Of a stretch of 64,000 nt of DNA, positions 43,369 to 52,472 are shown piece after piece. A program made the position numbers and the translations under genes. Under the pieces are notes generated by a model. The model was not told the DNA's origin, did not search any database, and saw nothing but the letters and a program-made list of their open reading frames with translations. Origin of the DNA: Heyndrickxia acidicola (lineage in GTDB: Bacteria; Bacillota; Bacilli; Bacillales; Bacillaceae_C); the NCBI RefSeq assembly GCF_001636425.1, contig NZ_KV440953.1, forward strand, positions 3,902,001-3,966,000, written 5' to 3'. The first letter of the stretch is position 1; the number at the start of each line of letters is the position of its first letter.

Positions 43369-43947
43369 CTACTTTCCTTTACCGTATGTTTCGGTCACAC
43401 CATAGGTATCGGTGGATGTATTGTGATTGAGAGCTTTATCAAGGTCATGTAAAAAACGATGCTCCATGATGATGGCATTTTTATCCTTTGTCTGGATGAC
43501 AGACAATGCATATTGATTCAGCTTTGTAAAATCATCATTAAGGGCTTTTCCCTTTAATTTGTTGTTTTGAAGAAAATAGTTGGTGTAAACGGCTACCAAT
43601 CGTGAATCCATATCAGCTTGGCGCCAGTCCATTTCGTTTACCTGTCCCCAGGCGACGATTTGGTTAAAATCTTCATTCAGTACCTTGATAAATGTTTTTG
43701 GAGTATACTCGGGATCGTGAAGGCTGAGATATTCAATTTGAGAGGTTGAGAGCTTTTTTATTTCCTGAGAAAGATAAGAACTGAGACTTGCGGCCTCTAC
43801 AACCTGTGCAGTCCCATTGCTGTTCTTTTGATTGATGGCATTATCCAGGAAGTCCGGAAGGCCGTATGTAAGAGTCCATCCCACTAGTGCACACATAGAA
43901 AAAGCTATAATACTAAGAAAAATGGCTAAGCCAGAAAAAAATTTCAC
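43369..43947 (-). CDS. Hypothetical protein with N-terminal anchor, 192 residues
   Basis: One membrane or signal segment (residues 5-25, LAIFLSIIAFSMCALVGWTL) is followed by a helical extracytoplasmic domain rich in Asn and Gln (QIVAWGQVNEMDWRQADMDS, YTNYFLQNNKLKGKALNDDF). No known family recognised. Start is GTG at 43945-43947, nine bases after AAAGGAGG. Alone on the minus strand. Confidence 0.7.
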   Translation of the reverse strand: MKFFSGLAIFLSIIAFSMCALVGWTLTYGLPDFLDNAINQKNSNGTAQVVEAASLSSYLSQEIKKLSTSQIEYLSLHDPEYTPKTFIKVLNEDFNQIVAWGQVNEMDWRQADMDSRLVAVYTNYFLQNNKLKGKALNDDFTKLNQYALSVIQTKDKNAIIMEHRFLHDLDKALNHNTSTDTYGVTETYGKGK

Positions 43948-44163
43948 CTTTTCTTGCCTCCTTTGTAATGTTCATTATAGAAGCGCCAAGGAATGGTATA
44001 CGTGATGAAAACATTCTGGAAGATTTTTACCCATTGTTTCTACTTTTTAAACTTTTTAGAATATTAGAGGCTCCTCTTAGAAAAAGAAATACTATTATAA
44101 CAATAAAAAAAAGACAGCAGAGCTGCCTTTTGAGTTAGTAGTGAAACAAAATTACACGGAAGG

Positions 44164-44480
44164 TGAGTGTCTGAATCAGCAGGATGATTGGAGCACGCCC
44201 CTATAATTCAGTTAGATCCTGAAGTAAGAAATGAATCCAAGCTGATTGAAGTGAAAGGCACGAGACTCCTGCGGGATCAGCGTGTTTACGGAGACCCCGC
44301 AGGAGCCTGCGACGAGGAGGCTCCGCAACCGCCCCGCGGAAAGCGAGTGCTTGCAGCGTAAATCAACCAGCAGGATGACTAGAGCACTCTCTCATATCTC
44401 AATTAGAGCCTGGAGTAAGAACCGAATCCAAAGTTGATGGAAGCGGAAGCGAGACCCCCGCAGGAACATGCTGTGTAGAG
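44164..44480. repeat. Tandem Bacillus-type intergenic repeat, one complete and one truncated unit
   Basis: The first unit contains GACTCCTGCGGGATCAGCGT, GAGACCCCGCAGGAGC, GAGGAGGCTCCG and CCGCCCCGCGGAAAGCGAGT. It is preceded by a 75-base leader. The leader recurs at about 44365-44440 (CAGCAGGATGA, GAGCAC, AGTAAGAA, GAATCCAAAG) followed by a truncated GAGACCCCCGCAGGA. GC content is clearly above that of the neighbourhood. Confidence 0.75.
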
Positions 44481-44521
44481 GTATCCTTTTATTGATTTTT
44501 ATTGCTCCACTCTCGGTAAAT

Positions 44522-45571
44522 TTACGAAAATACTTTTGGCAATAAAATATTCACAACGGTTCCTTCGCCATGCCGGCTTATAATGTCAATGCTCCCCTTA
44601 TGGGCATCAATAATCTGTTTACAGATCAAAAGACCGAGTCCCGTTCCATTTTCTTTGGTAGTATAAAAAGGCTCAAACAAACGGTTTTGCTTCTCAAGCG
44701 GCATACCAGGCCCCTGATCCTTTACCTGAATTAAATAATGCTGGTCATCAATGCTTTTAAGCTTGATCTCGATGCAATTCTTCGTTGACTCACTCGCTTC
44801 CATCGCATTTTGCAGAAGGTTGATCAGTACCTGCTTCAGTTGAATTTCATCAAGGAAAGCGGTGATAGAGCACTCAAAGCTTGTAAGAATCCTTATTTTT
44901 TTCAGGAGGGACTGGGGTTCCATAAACTGGATGACACTCCTGATCAGCTTGTTTACGTCCACTTTTTTTATGTCTATAATTTCATGAGGCTTTGCCAGTA
45001 CCATAAATTCGGTAACAATCTGGTTCATGCGCTCAAGCTCATCCAGCATAATGATTAGATACGTCTTTACATCAGGTTGATCTACTCTTTCTTGGATAAT
45101 CTGAGCAAATCCTTTGATGGAGGTTAATGGATTGCGGATTTCATGCGCAATTCCTGCTGCCAGCTGGCCAATGACCGAAAGCTTATCCATATCCTGTATC
45201 TTTCGTTCATTCTTCTTTTCTTCCGTAATATCAATAGCGGTTCCATTTACTTCTACTACCTTAGAATCGACAATGAGGGGGCTTAATGAAGCAATGTAAA
45301 AGCAGTCATTAACACTGCCTTCATAATTGACAGTTTTTCCGCTCCAGGCTATTTCATAAAAATGCTGTTTTTGCTTGGCTTGTTCTTCTGGGAGGAACTC
45401 AAATAAGGTTTTTCCGATAATGGCAGAAGGTGATATACCTATCCTGTCATGAAAGTCTCCTTCTGTATAGGTATGAATAAAGTGTTCTCCCACCTTAATA
45501 AATTTGAATACAAAACCATTTTTGCGGGGAATAAGGTCGCGGTAATTCACTTTGTTTGTACTGGCATCCAT
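44522..45571 (-). CDS. PAS-containing sensor histidine kinase, orphan
   Basis: The 349-residue protein has no membrane segment. A PAS/PAC domain occupies residues 20-125. Then the HisKA domain has KLSVIGQLAAGIAHEIRNPL with the phosphorylated His and TSIKGFAQII, a signature close to sporulation kinases. The HATPase_c domain has VLINLLQNAMEASE, VKDQGPGMP and GTGLGLLICKQIIDAHKG. No response regulator is adjacent. It is probably cytoplasmic and may feed the Spo0F phosphorelay. GGAGGGTAG precedes the ATG. Confidence 0.9.
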   Translation of the reverse strand: MDASTNKVNYRDLIPRKNGFVFKFIKVGEHFIHTYTEGDFHDRIGISPSAIIGKTLFEFLPEEQAKQKQHFYEIAWSGKTVNYEGSVNDCFYIASLSPLIVDSKVVEVNGTAIDITEEKKNERKIQDMDKLSVIGQLAAGIAHEIRNPLTSIKGFAQIIQERVDQPDVKTYLIIMLDELERMNQIVTEFMVLAKPHEIIDIKKVDVNKLIRSVIQFMEPQSLLKKIRILTSFECSITAFLDEIQLKQVLINLLQNAMEASESTKNCIEIKLKSIDDQHYLIQVKDQGPGMPLEKQNRLFEPFYTTKENGTGLGLLICKQIIDAHKGSIDIISRHGEGTVVNILLPKVFS

Positions 45572-45983
45572 TCTATACTACCCTCCGAAAGATTTAGTAA
45601 CTCTTTTCTTAAATACTGCTTTATCATTGAATTAAATATATATACCTAAACCCAGAGATTAATCTTTTTTGGGGGAATGCTGTGTTAAAAACTTAATGCC
45701 CGTACGGGGCTAACCGTAAGACTCTTTTTACTTTGTTGGAGATATAAGCAATTCCTCGGGGAAAAACTGCCTTGAATTGAAAGGCCTTAACAGGTTTTAT
45801 ATAAAAAGCACCTCTGCAAATACCTATGTACAAAGGTCATATGAAAATAGTATGTATAAACTTAATGTACCATTTTCCTAATGAAAGAGGAATCCTTTTT
45901 ACCCATGATAAAACATTTTAATAGAGAATTGCTTGAAAATTGAATACAATAGAAGGGTATAAAATAATGAATGGAGGCGCGCT
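45572..45983. other. Intergenic between divergent kinase and aminopeptidase genes
   Basis: Both promoters must lie here. TATAAA near 45959 is the only box-like element seen before the M24 gene. No RNA structure recognised. Confidence 0.35.
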
Positions 45984-47234
45984 ATGAAAACGTCTTTTTT
46001 TACACATAATCGCAAACGGCTGGCAGAAAAGCTGCCTAATCAGTCCCTAACGATTTTATTTGCAGGGGAAGCACCGGTTTCTTCAGCTGATCAGCTATAT
46101 GCTTTTGTGCCAAACCGCAACTTCTATTACATAACTGGCATCGACCAGCCAAAGCCTATCATGCTTCTGGCCAAAACAAATAATGCGATAGAGGAGTTCC
46201 TTTTTATCGAAAAAGCAGATCCGGTGCTGGAAAAATGGATTGGAAAACGAATGACAAAAGAAGAGGCCCAGGAAGCATCAGGCATTTCCGGCATTCATTT
46301 TCTTGAAGACTTTGAAACTCAATTGGCGAAGATTTTGTCCTCAGGAAAGATAGAATCTCTGTATCTTGATTTGGAAAAGCGCGAATGGAACAGTGCCTCT
46401 ACTCCTGCTCACCAGTTTGCGAGAGAGATTCAAAGCCGTTACCCTTCTGTTGCAATCAGAAATGTATATTCTGAAATTTGTGAAATGAGGATTTTTAAAA
46501 CAGAGGAAGAAGTGGAGAGAATCAAGGAAGCCATCCGCATTACGCAGGATGGAATTCGTAATTTAATGAGGAATGCAAGGCCTGGCATGACAGAAAATCA
46601 ATTAGAAGCATATTTTGATTTTACGTTAAAAACCAACGGGGTAAAGCACCATGCCTTTCATACGATTTGCGCAAGCGGACAAAATGGTACGGTTCTTCAT
46701 TATGAAGATAATGATGCCCTTGTGGAGGACGGAAGCCTTGTCTTATTAGATCTTGGGGCACAATATGAATACTATAATGCAGACATCAGCCATACTTTTC
46801 CAGTGAATGGATCCTTCACGGAAAAACAAAAGCTCTATTATAATATCGTTCTGAAGGCACTTAGGGAAACGACTGCCATCATTAAACCCGGCCTGAAATT
46901 CACCGCTTTAAATGAGCATACCAAAAAAGTCCTGTCAGAAGGCTTAATAGAGGCTGGACTGATAGAAAAGCCTGAAGAAATCAGCAAGTATTACTACCAT
47001 GGTGTCAGCCATTACCTTGGCTTGGATACACATGATGTCGGTATTTACAAGGATCGGGTCCTTGAGCCGGGAATGGTGTTGACAGTGGAACCCGGCCTTT
47101 ACATTGAGGAAGAAGGCATCGGAATTCGAATTGAAGATGATGTCCTTGTAACAGAGGACGGCCATGAAAATCTTTCAGCAGATCTTATTCGTGAAGTGGA
47201 AGAGCTGGAGACATTTTTGAAAGAAGAAAGATAA
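45984..47234 (+). CDS. M24B metallopeptidase, Xaa-Pro aminopeptidase type
   Basis: This 416-residue protein has an N-terminal AMP_N domain (LYAFVPNRNFYYITGIDQPK) and a pita-bread fold C-terminal domain. Metal ligands are visible: LLDLGAQ (Asp), NADISHTFP (Asp), YYHGVSHYLGLDTHDVG (His), LTVEPGLY (Glu) and GIRIEDDVLV (Glu). It removes N-terminal residues before proline in the cytoplasm, generating free amino acids from imported peptides. ATGGAGGCG lies before the ATG. Confidence 0.92.
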   Translation: MKTSFFTHNRKRLAEKLPNQSLTILFAGEAPVSSADQLYAFVPNRNFYYITGIDQPKPIMLLAKTNNAIEEFLFIEKADPVLEKWIGKRMTKEEAQEASGISGIHFLEDFETQLAKILSSGKIESLYLDLEKREWNSASTPAHQFAREIQSRYPSVAIRNVYSEICEMRIFKTEEEVERIKEAIRITQDGIRNLMRNARPGMTENQLEAYFDFTLKTNGVKHHAFHTICASGQNGTVLHYEDNDALVEDGSLVLLDLGAQYEYYNADISHTFPVNGSFTEKQKLYYNIVLKALRETTAIIKPGLKFTALNEHTKKVLSEGLIEAGLIEKPEEISKYYYHGVSHYLGLDTHDVGIYKDRVLEPGMVLTVEPGLYIEEEGIGIRIEDDVLVTEDGHENLSADLIREVEELETFLKEER

Positions 47235-47241
47235 GAAGTTT

Positions 47242-47292
47242 CACCCAATTTCTATTTCTGCATCAAGAGAAATAGAAATTGGGTGATTTTTT
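47242..47292 (+). terminator. Terminator of the aminopeptidase gene
   Basis: The 19-bp arms 47242-47260 and 47269-47287 are perfect, with an 8-base loop, followed by seven T. Confidence 0.9.
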
Positions 47293-47465
47293 TATCGGCT
47301 CTATTGCCCCAAACATCCTGCAAATTAAAGGCTCCTCCAGGGAGAAGCATGGTATTATAAAAGAAAGCAAGTCAAAAAATTTTATTCAAAACACTGGCAA
47401 AGGTCTGTTTAATTGATTGGGATCAGTGGAATAACTAGGGAAGGAAGTTAGCAAGGGGTGCAGCC

Positions 47466-48533
47466 ATGTGGATAAATAAACCTTTTTTTAAATATGCAGT
47501 GGGAACTATACTCGTCCTGATTATCATTTATTTATTTGGAAAGATTGACTATTTTCTTTGGCCATTTCAAAAACTGATAGCGGCTATATTCTTTCCGATA
47601 CTGGTGTCAGGAGCACTCTATTATCTACTTCGCCCGCTTGTTAATGGATTATCAAGATACATACCAAAGACGGGAAGCATTCTATTTATTTTTCTTGTGT
47701 TCATTGGAGTGGTGTATGCTGCCGTCCAATATGGAAGCACAATTGTCAATCAGCAGATCGTGCAGCTGTCCCAGCACCTTCCGGAGAAGATCAAGCAGCT
47801 TTCATCTGAATCCAGCAGCATTATAGGAAGAAATAATGCTAAATTTGTTTCATTAGAGGTCGCAGAACAAAAGCTGACAACCTATTTAAGCAGTTTTTCC
47901 ATGAAGGCCAGCCAGAACATAGTCGATATTGTTAAGACTGTTGCGGGTATTGCTACTGTTTTTATCATCGTTCCGTTTATATTATTTTATTTTTTAAAGG
48001 ACGACCATAAATTAAAGCATTATTTATTGAAATTTATCCCTGCCGAACATGAGGAAGAGGGCAGCCAAATATTGCAGGAGGTTGATAAAACCCTTTCTTC
48101 CTATACCATTGGCCAGTTTATCATCGCCATTACCGATGGGGCCCTGTTATTTCTCGGCTATCTTATTATTGGACTGGATAATGCATTAATTGTTTCCTTG
48201 TTTGCGACATGTATGACAGTAGTGCCGTTTGTTGGGGCACTCATCGGGGTGGTTCCCGCATTGCTTATGGGTTTTATGCAGGGCACTTTTATGCCGATCA
48301 AGGTTCTTGTGGTATTGTTGATTGTTCAACAGCTGGAAGGGAATTTAATTAGCCCTCTTATCATGGGGAACAGGCTGAACATCCATCCGCTTACCATTAT
48401 TTTGATCTTGTTAATCTCAGGTTCTATCTATGGCTTTGTCGGCATTCTCATATCGATTCCGGTATACTCTGTTGTCAAAGTTATCATCAGCAATTTCTTG
48501 AGGTTTTACAAGCTTCGCCATTTTCGGAATTGA
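47466..48533 (+). CDS. AI-2E family (DUF20) permease
   Basis: This 355-residue protein has about eight membrane segments in the family's 2+5-type pattern, with a soluble stretch at about 90-160. The motifs VVPFVGALIGVVPALLMGFM and QQLEGNLISPLIMGNRLNIH, then HPLTIILILLISGSIYGFVG, are diagnostic. Members export AI-2, exchange sodium/protons or move folate; the role here is unknown. AAGGGGTGCAG precedes the ATG. Confidence 0.9.
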   Translation: MWINKPFFKYAVGTILVLIIIYLFGKIDYFLWPFQKLIAAIFFPILVSGALYYLLRPLVNGLSRYIPKTGSILFIFLVFIGVVYAAVQYGSTIVNQQIVQLSQHLPEKIKQLSSESSSIIGRNNAKFVSLEVAEQKLTTYLSSFSMKASQNIVDIVKTVAGIATVFIIVPFILFYFLKDDHKLKHYLLKFIPAEHEEEGSQILQEVDKTLSSYTIGQFIIAITDGALLFLGYLIIGLDNALIVSLFATCMTVVPFVGALIGVVPALLMGFMQGTFMPIKVLVVLLIVQQLEGNLISPLIMGNRLNIHPLTIILILLISGSIYGFVGILISIPVYSVVKVIISNFLRFYKLRHFRN

Positions 48534-48580
48534 CCATCTGCCTTTTGACGGGCATGATGGGAAAACAAAAAGACGCAGGA

Positions 48581-48608
48581 AAAGGCCGGAGAATTCCCTC
48601 CGGCCTTT
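48581..48608. terminator. Bidirectional terminator between convergent genes
   Basis: AAAGGCCGGAG and CTCCGGCCTTT are perfect arms around AATTCC, shared by the permease and the RsbR-like gene. Confidence 0.85.
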
Positions 48609-49434
48609 AATCTATAATAAATTTTTTCACCGTTTGCTGCAGTGTTCCCTTGGTTTCGGCTTTGTCATTAAAGGAAATACCGAGGTGAATCATCTTCCTG
48701 ACGAGTTCGGCACGCAGGCCTGTTATGACCGCTTTGCAGCCCATCATATCAATGCCGTCTAATATCTTATGAAAATGGTCAATGACATCTACGTCCATAT
48801 CTGTAATTCCTGAAAGATCAATAATGATGGTACGAATTTTAAATTTGGAGATATCTGTTAACACCTTTTCTTCTAAGGTTTGCATACGGTACGAATCGAT
48901 GAAGCCAACCAAAGGCAGTATGGCTGTCGTTTGGCTGATCGGGATAACGGGAACGGAGAGATGTTCAACATTTTTGCGTTGTTTGTTTATTAATTCATCT
49001 TTGTAATCTGAATAACTAATAAAAAAAGTATTCAAAAACTGGTCGATGCTGTCGTTAATGGTCTTTTCAAGCTGAAAAAAATCCTCGTGGCTGCTAGGAT
49101 ATTTTTGTTCCTTTTCGAATTGAAAGAGGAAATCCCATATCGTCCTCCTAATCGCCTGTACCCATTCCAGCTTAAATGAAAGAGTGAGTGCATGCTGTGC
49201 CCAGGCGATCCCTTCCTGTTTCGCGAATTCAGTCAAATCCTTTTCATTTGTTTGAACAACATACGCCACTAATCTCTCAGCATTTTTTAAGAGATTAATA
49301 TTCCCTTTCTTTAAAATATCATTAATTTTTTCTGCCACATTAACAGCTTCTGATAATAGCTTTTTTTCAAAAGAAACTTTATTTTTTGTAATAAAATCTA
49401 TAATTGCCTTTTTATTATCAAAGGTCTTTTCCAA
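48607..49434 (-). CDS. RsbR-like stressosome protein with STAS domain
   Basis: The protein has about 275 residues. The N-terminal helical globin-like sensor spans residues 1-150 and the C-terminal STAS domain 160-270 (AILPLVGFIDSYRMQTLEEK, IIIDLSGITDMDVDVIDHFH, CKAVITGLRAELVRKMIHLG). RsbR paralogues sense stress and release RsbT. In MDVDV the Thr/Ser normally following Asp is Val, so one usual phosphosite is absent. Start is TTG at 49434, eight bases after AGAGGAG; an upstream in-frame start lacks a site. Confidence 0.85.
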   Translation of the reverse strand: MEKTFDNKKAIIDFITKNKVSFEKKLLSEAVNVAEKINDILKKGNINLLKNAERLVAYVVQTNEKDLTEFAKQEGIAWAQHALTLSFKLEWVQAIRRTIWDFLFQFEKEQKYPSSHEDFFQLEKTINDSIDQFLNTFFISYSDYKDELINKQRKNVEHLSVPVIPISQTTAILPLVGFIDSYRMQTLEEKVLTDISKFKIRTIIIDLSGITDMDVDVIDHFHKILDGIDMMGCKAVITGLRAELVRKMIHLGISFNDKAETKGTLQQTVKKFIID

Positions 49435-49606
49435 GTTGAAAACTCCTCTCGTGTTTGTATAGTTCAAATCATTATATGTATTTCTTTATTTTTATCGGAA
49501 TTCCTGCTTTAATCTTATAGTGTTTTTCTGCTGAACGCAAAAAAGGTGAGAAGGGTTTCTTTTCCCTGCCTGGCAGATAGGTTTAGGAAAAAAGCCTAAA
49601 AAAGAA

Positions 49607-49643
49607 AAGGAAAAAACAGCGTGAATGCTTGTTTTTCCCTTCT
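49607..49643 (-). terminator. Probable terminator of the YesL-like gene
   Basis: AAGGAAAAAACA and TGTTTTTCCCTT pair with one bulge around an 11-base loop. Confidence 0.5.
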
Positions 49644-49648
49644 CTAAA

Positions 49649-50296
49649 CTAAAGGATCATATAAGGCTTCTTTCTAGTGTCTTCCGCTTTTTGCTCGTCA
49701 ATGGTATGCAGGAAAAGCTTAACCTTTTTATTAAAAAACCAAGCTGTAATATAGGCAGATGTACTAAATGACAGAACCACTAGCAGGAATGAGAAGCGCA
49801 AGGATAAAAGCAGCACGGCACCGACCACAATGACATTTAGCAGGGTCATGTGAAGCTTATAAGCTCCTATGGTAAAAGAATCGATGATTAATTGCTTTAA
49901 GCTGCTGCTTCGGCTTACCATTACTAAAAAGAGATAGAGCATCGTGATGACAAAAAATATGGCTATAAAGCATAAGCCGGTGAAACATACAGGGTTCAAA
50001 ACTGTGTTTATGTGGGAAAGCAGGCGGAAATTGATGAGCAAGCCTGCACCGAACGCTGCCATGAACAAACCTGTAAGCAGACTCCTGGTAAAATGTTTTT
50101 TAAACATTTCTCTGTACGTTTTAAAGAGGAACTCTTCGTCACCCTGTACCAGCCTTTTTGAAGCCCCGAATAATGCTGCTGCTGCGGAAGGGATTGTCAC
50201 AATTGGCAGGCAATGCAGCAGGAAAATGATATTTAGGAATGCGAGATAGTATATTTTATTACAGATTCCATAAATCTTTCCGTTAACTGAAAACAT
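49649..50296 (-). CDS. YesL-family (DUF624) membrane protein
   Basis: The protein has about 215 residues and five to six hydrophobic segments. The motif YYLAFLNIIFLLHCLPIVTI followed by PSAAAALFG is typical of YesL proteins, which accompany CUT1 sugar importers in Bacillus. Their function is unknown, possibly permease assembly or regulation. A GTG at 50305 is in frame, but AGGGTGTG is better placed for the ATG at 50296. It is the last gene after the two permeases, separated by a long hairpin repeat. Confidence 0.85.
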   Translation of the reverse strand: MFSVNGKIYGICNKIYYLAFLNIIFLLHCLPIVTIPSAAAALFGASKRLVQGDEEFLFKTYREMFKKHFTRSLLTGLFMAAFGAGLLINFRLLSHINTVLNPVCFTGLCFIAIFFVITMLYLFLVMVSRSSSLKQLIIDSFTIGAYKLHMTLLNVIVVGAVLLLSLRFSFLLVVLSFSTSAYITAWFFNKKVKLFLHTIDEQKAEDTRKKPYMIL

Positions 50297-50338
50297 CGTT
50301 ATCACACCCTGTCTTTGAAGGAAATATAGTCTTAGTAA

Positions 50339-50475
50339 AGCACCTATCGGCTAGCGGATTTCTGCGTCTACTCCCTGCGATAAGTCAACATCAGCTCGTT
50401 CCTCGCTGTGTATCCTTTATCTCAGTCGAAGACTACGGAATCCGTACGCCGATGAACAAGGCGCTTTCGCTTTTC
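50339..50475. repeat. Copy 3 of the long ABC-operon hairpin repeat
   Basis: It contains ATCGGCTAGCGGATTTCTGC, GACTACGGAATCCGTACGCC and GGCGCTTTCGCTTTTCTTA. It ends directly at the TAA of the permease at 50476 and separates it from the YesL-like gene. Confidence 0.8.
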
Positions 50476-51348
50476 TTATTTCAATCCAGTAAAGGCAGAA
50501 CCGGTTTTAAGGATATGCTTTTGTCCGATAAAATAAAGCAGAACTGATGGAATGGTGAAGATGGTAGCTGAAGCCATCAGAAGCTCCCACTGGGCTCCAT
50601 GCTCCTGCATGAATCCTTGAAGTCCCACAGAGATGGTCCATAGATTAGGGTTATTCAAGTAGATTAACGGCCCCATAAAATCATTCCAAACGCCTGTGAA
50701 AGTAAAAATGGCGATGGTTGTCAGAACAGGCTTTAATAATGGATAGATAATTTGTCCATAGATTCGCAGTTCACCGGCTCCGTCAATTTTGGCAGCTTCC
50801 ATTAATTCATTCGGAATACCCATCATAAATTGTCTGATTAGAAAAATATTAAATGACCCTCCAAAAAGACTTCCAATGGTTAAAGGCAGGTACGTGTTGA
50901 TCCAGCCCAGCTTTGAATAAATAATATAAACCGGTATCATTGTCACCTCTGGAGGAAGGATCATCGTGGCGATGATGATTAAAAACAGCGGCTTTTTCCC
51001 TTTCCATTGGATTTTTGATATGGAATAGGCAACCAGCGGTGCGGATATTAGATACCCTACAATATTTACAATGCAAAGAAACAAGGTGTTCTTCAGGTAC
51101 ATAAAGAATGGCATTGCTTCAAATGCTCTCTTGAAATTTTCCCAATGAAAGACTTTCGGAAAGAGTTCAGGAGGAAGCTCGAAAATTTCAGTTGGTGATT
51201 TCAGGGCTGTCATTACAAGTGAAAAGAAAGGAAATAAAAATAATAATCCAAAAAACACCAATATTATATGAGGCACAATTGTCTTTTTGAATAAACGGCT
51301 TACTCTTTTCTTTGGATTCCCTGGCCGTACACTTTGCATATTTTCCAC
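50476..51348 (-). CDS. Glycoside CUT1 importer, permease (LplC/YtcP type)
   Basis: This 290-residue protein has six membrane segments. The EAA loop is MGIPNELMEAAKIDGAGELR and the first helix VPHIILVFFGLLFLFPFFSL. It is the MalG-like partner of the permease at 51351, which ends two bases upstream of it. The gene lies in a minus-strand operon headed by the lipoprotein at 52473 and divergent from the GH3 glucosidase, so the substrate is probably a beta-glucoside. Confidence 0.88.
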   Translation of the reverse strand: MENMQSVRPGNPKKRVSRLFKKTIVPHIILVFFGLLFLFPFFSLVMTALKSPTEIFELPPELFPKVFHWENFKRAFEAMPFFMYLKNTLFLCIVNIVGYLISAPLVAYSISKIQWKGKKPLFLIIIATMILPPEVTMIPVYIIYSKLGWINTYLPLTIGSLFGGSFNIFLIRQFMMGIPNELMEAAKIDGAGELRIYGQIIYPLLKPVLTTIAIFTFTGVWNDFMGPLIYLNNPNLWTISVGLQGFMQEHGAQWELLMASATIFTIPSVLLYFIGQKHILKTGSAFTGLK

Positions 51349-51350
51349 CT

Positions 51351-52292
51351 TTACTCACCTCCGTAATAAACCCAGCGCATGGAAGATTTTAAAATCAGAA
51401 TGGTAATGAGCACGACGATAACAAATAGGACCCAGGCAAGAGCGGATGCGTATCCCATATGCAGGTTCTTAAACCCTTCATTATAGACATTCACCGCGTA
51501 GAAAAGCATGGATTGATCTGGTCCCCCTGTCGATCCTCCGGTTAAAATAAAGGATTGGGTGAAAATTTGGAATGCACCAATCAATCCCATTATCAATTGA
51601 AACAGTGTAACAGGAGAGAGTGCAGGAAGGATGATAGAACGGAAAATCTGCCACTTATTGGCCCCGTCAATCTCTGCAGCTTCATAAAATTCAGCCGGTA
51701 TCCCTTGAAGTGCAGCCAGATAAATCAAGGCCCCTCCGCCAGAACCGAACAGCCCCATAATAATGAGTGCAGGCTTTGTAAAGTGAGGATCCAGGAGCCA
51801 TGCAGGGTCAGGAAGTCCCACAGCCTTCAAGGCAAGATCAAGCATTCCATACTGTGGATTTAAAATCCAGCTCCACAAAAGTGAGCCTGCGACAGCCGGT
51901 ACCACTGTTGGCAGATAATAGACCGTTCGATAGATGGAAATGCCTTTGACCTTCATATTTAACACTAATGCCATCATCAAGCTGGCAAACAAACTGATGG
52001 GAACCCCGATGAATGCCATATAAAAGGTGTTGGACATGGACTTATAGAAATTCGGGTCATGGAAAATCTGTTTATAGTTCGAGAATCCTATCCACTTTGG
52101 AGGGTTAAATACGTCGTAATCTGTTAGGCTATAATAGAAAGACTGGATAAACGGATAGGCAGTAAAACATAAAAATCCAATAATAAATGGAGAGGCAAAC
52201 AGAAGACCAATAAGAAATTCTCTATTCTTCTTCTTTTTGACAGCTATTTTTTTGTTCTGCGATATTGGTACAGGTACTATCGATAATTTCAT
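51351..52292 (-). CDS. Glycoside CUT1 importer, permease (LplB/MalF type)
   Basis: This 313-residue protein has six membrane segments (LIGLLFASPFIIGFLCFTAY first). The EAA loop is QGIPAEFYEAAEIDGANKWQ. It is the MalF-like partner of the permease at 50476. No ATPase gene is in the operon. GGAATC-type site before the ATG is modest. It is separated from the lipoprotein gene by a terminator-like hairpin and the AGCTCATTC repeat. Confidence 0.88.
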   Translation of the reverse strand: MKLSIVPVPISQNKKIAVKKKKNREFLIGLLFASPFIIGFLCFTAYPFIQSFYYSLTDYDVFNPPKWIGFSNYKQIFHDPNFYKSMSNTFYMAFIGVPISLFASLMMALVLNMKVKGISIYRTVYYLPTVVPAVAGSLLWSWILNPQYGMLDLALKAVGLPDPAWLLDPHFTKPALIIMGLFGSGGGALIYLAALQGIPAEFYEAAEIDGANKWQIFRSIILPALSPVTLFQLIMGLIGAFQIFTQSFILTGGSTGGPDQSMLFYAVNVYNEGFKNLHMGYASALAWVLFVIVVLITILILKSSMRWVYYGGE

Positions 52293-52337
52293 TTGGAAGA
52301 TTCCTTTCTATTAAATATTATTAAAAGGATTTCGTTG

Positions 52338-52389
52338 TTTTTGAGCTCATTCTTGTGAAACGACTGTTTCACAAGAATGAGCTCAAAAA
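52338..52389. repeat. AGCTCATTC hairpin repeat inside the importer operon
   Basis: The 24-bp arms 52338-52361 and 52366-52389 are perfect around GACT. It belongs to the family at 7033 and 60992, and is followed by CAGAGCC, similar to the end of the element at 7009. Confidence 0.8.
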
Positions 52390-52429
52390 AGTTATCAACC
52401 CAGACATTAGCAGAGCCTTCTTTTAAAAA

Positions 52430-52461
52430 CTCCTCCTGCCATTTTTATATAACAGGAGGGG
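52430..52461 (-). terminator. Attenuator after the solute-binding protein gene
   Basis: On the minus strand CCCCTCCTG and CAGGAGGAG pair, followed by TTTTTAAAA. It lies between the lipoprotein stop and the permease start. Confidence 0.65.
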
Positions 52462-52472
52462 CTTCATGAAAC

